Shown piece by piece: positions 63,823 through 64,000 of a DNA stretch of 64,000 bases. A model generated the notes under the pieces. That model was not told the DNA's origin and did not search any database. It saw only the letters and a program-made list of their open reading frames with translations. Every line of letters starts with the position of its first letter. Positions within the stretch are counted from its first letter, which is position 1. Location: NCBI RefSeq assembly GCF_005405385.1, contig NZ_BJDY01000005.1, positions 186,001 through 250,000 of the forward strand. The letters run 5' to 3'. The DNA is from Lactiplantibacillus mudanjiangensis. Its GTDB lineage: Bacteria > Bacillota > Bacilli > Lactobacillales > Lactobacillaceae. The position numbers and the translations under genes were made by a program.

Positions 63823-64000
63823 ATGCCAACCAAAAAACGATCGACGCGCGTTAGATTATTCGCTGATGTGAATCACGTCTTGGATACTTTGGAAATGAAT
63901 TCTGCTCATTTAGTTTCAGAGTATTATCATCAGATGGCAACCACCGGTTTGATTCCCAAAGGTTTTCATGCCGATCAGGCTTGCCAAACAGCTAAAGATG
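63823..64000 (+). CDS. Unknown protein (partial, 5' end only)
   Basis: ATG 63823 follows GAGGTGAAG and the frame stays open to the window edge (59 codons). The start MPTKKRSTRVRLF is basic, followed by DVNHVLDTLEMNSAHLVSEYY. No family recognised from this part. Confidence 0.7.
   Translation, partial: MPTKKRSTRVRLFADVNHVLDTLEMNSAHLVSEYYHQMATTGLIPKGFHADQACQTAKD

Overview
The window looks like a chromosomal segment of a Lactiplantibacillus species (L. plantarum group; this is inference from gene content and remembered order, no search was run). Signs are GGAGG-type ribosome sites, moderate GC, a KxYKxGKxW-type signal peptide with MucBP-like domains, a NagE-like PTS EIICBA protein, T-box controlled met and his operons, and a PHP-type histidinol phosphatase. 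I saw no tRNA, rRNA, CRISPR array or prophage.

Layout. 1-2621: 5' part of a large mucin-binding-type surface protein (minus). 3013-3570: copy A of a structured mobile element, then an MFS transporter. 5-12.7 kb: two small genes, a DUF915-type lipoprotein and NlpC/P60 endopeptidase pair, an Lrp/AsnC regulator, a type II NADH dehydrogenase, an ABC-F ATPase, a GNAT acetyltransferase and a VOC protein. 12.8-21 kb: an AT-rich accessory island on the minus strand with a small secreted protein (DUF2712-like, signal peptide frameshifted), three permeases, an ATPase, and a run of small membrane or secreted proteins with decayed copies. 21.4-31 kb: an acyl-CoA module: LysR regulator, short pantothenate-kinase-like protein, alpha/beta hydrolase, CoA-transferase, FabV-type enoyl-CoA reductase, aquaglyceroporin, crotonase and, further on, a MaoC hydratase, with a GAPDH gene fossil and a TVP38-type protein between. 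31-38.5 kb: PTS permease, DegV, and a Met T-box operon (metA, metY, hom). 38.6-41.6 kb: an ABC uptake operon behind an attenuator-like leader that encodes a 16-residue peptide with one Trp. 41.7-45.2 kb: NADH oxidase, beta-hydroxyacid dehydrogenase, small membrane protein, acetyltransferase. 45.3-53.1 kb: complete his operon (ZGDBHAFIEC) under a His T-box, with hisK next to it. 54-63.5 kb: TetR/MFS efflux pair with twin operators, a PNAG-type synthase cluster (glycosyltransferase, PgaD-like, deacetylase), VanZ-RDD fusion, CorA-like transporter and asd. The window ends inside an unknown gene.

The most striking signal is a family of about 520-560 bp non-coding elements at 3013-3570, 56418-56955 (inverted) and 59576-60095. 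Each has terminal inverted repeats (ACTAAAGGTTGAA...TTCAACCTTTAGT) and an exact 7-bp target duplication (TATCTTG, TTTCATC, TTAATTA). They are internally pseudo-palindromic, and several stems stay paired through compensatory changes. A 162-bp relative (21219-21380) carries the same core motif and is also flanked by a 7-bp direct repeat. Three of the four lie between a stop codon and that gene's terminator. The second notable system is the acyl-CoA module, whose two promoter regions share an ATAAC-N5-GTTAT site and an identical 19-bp word.
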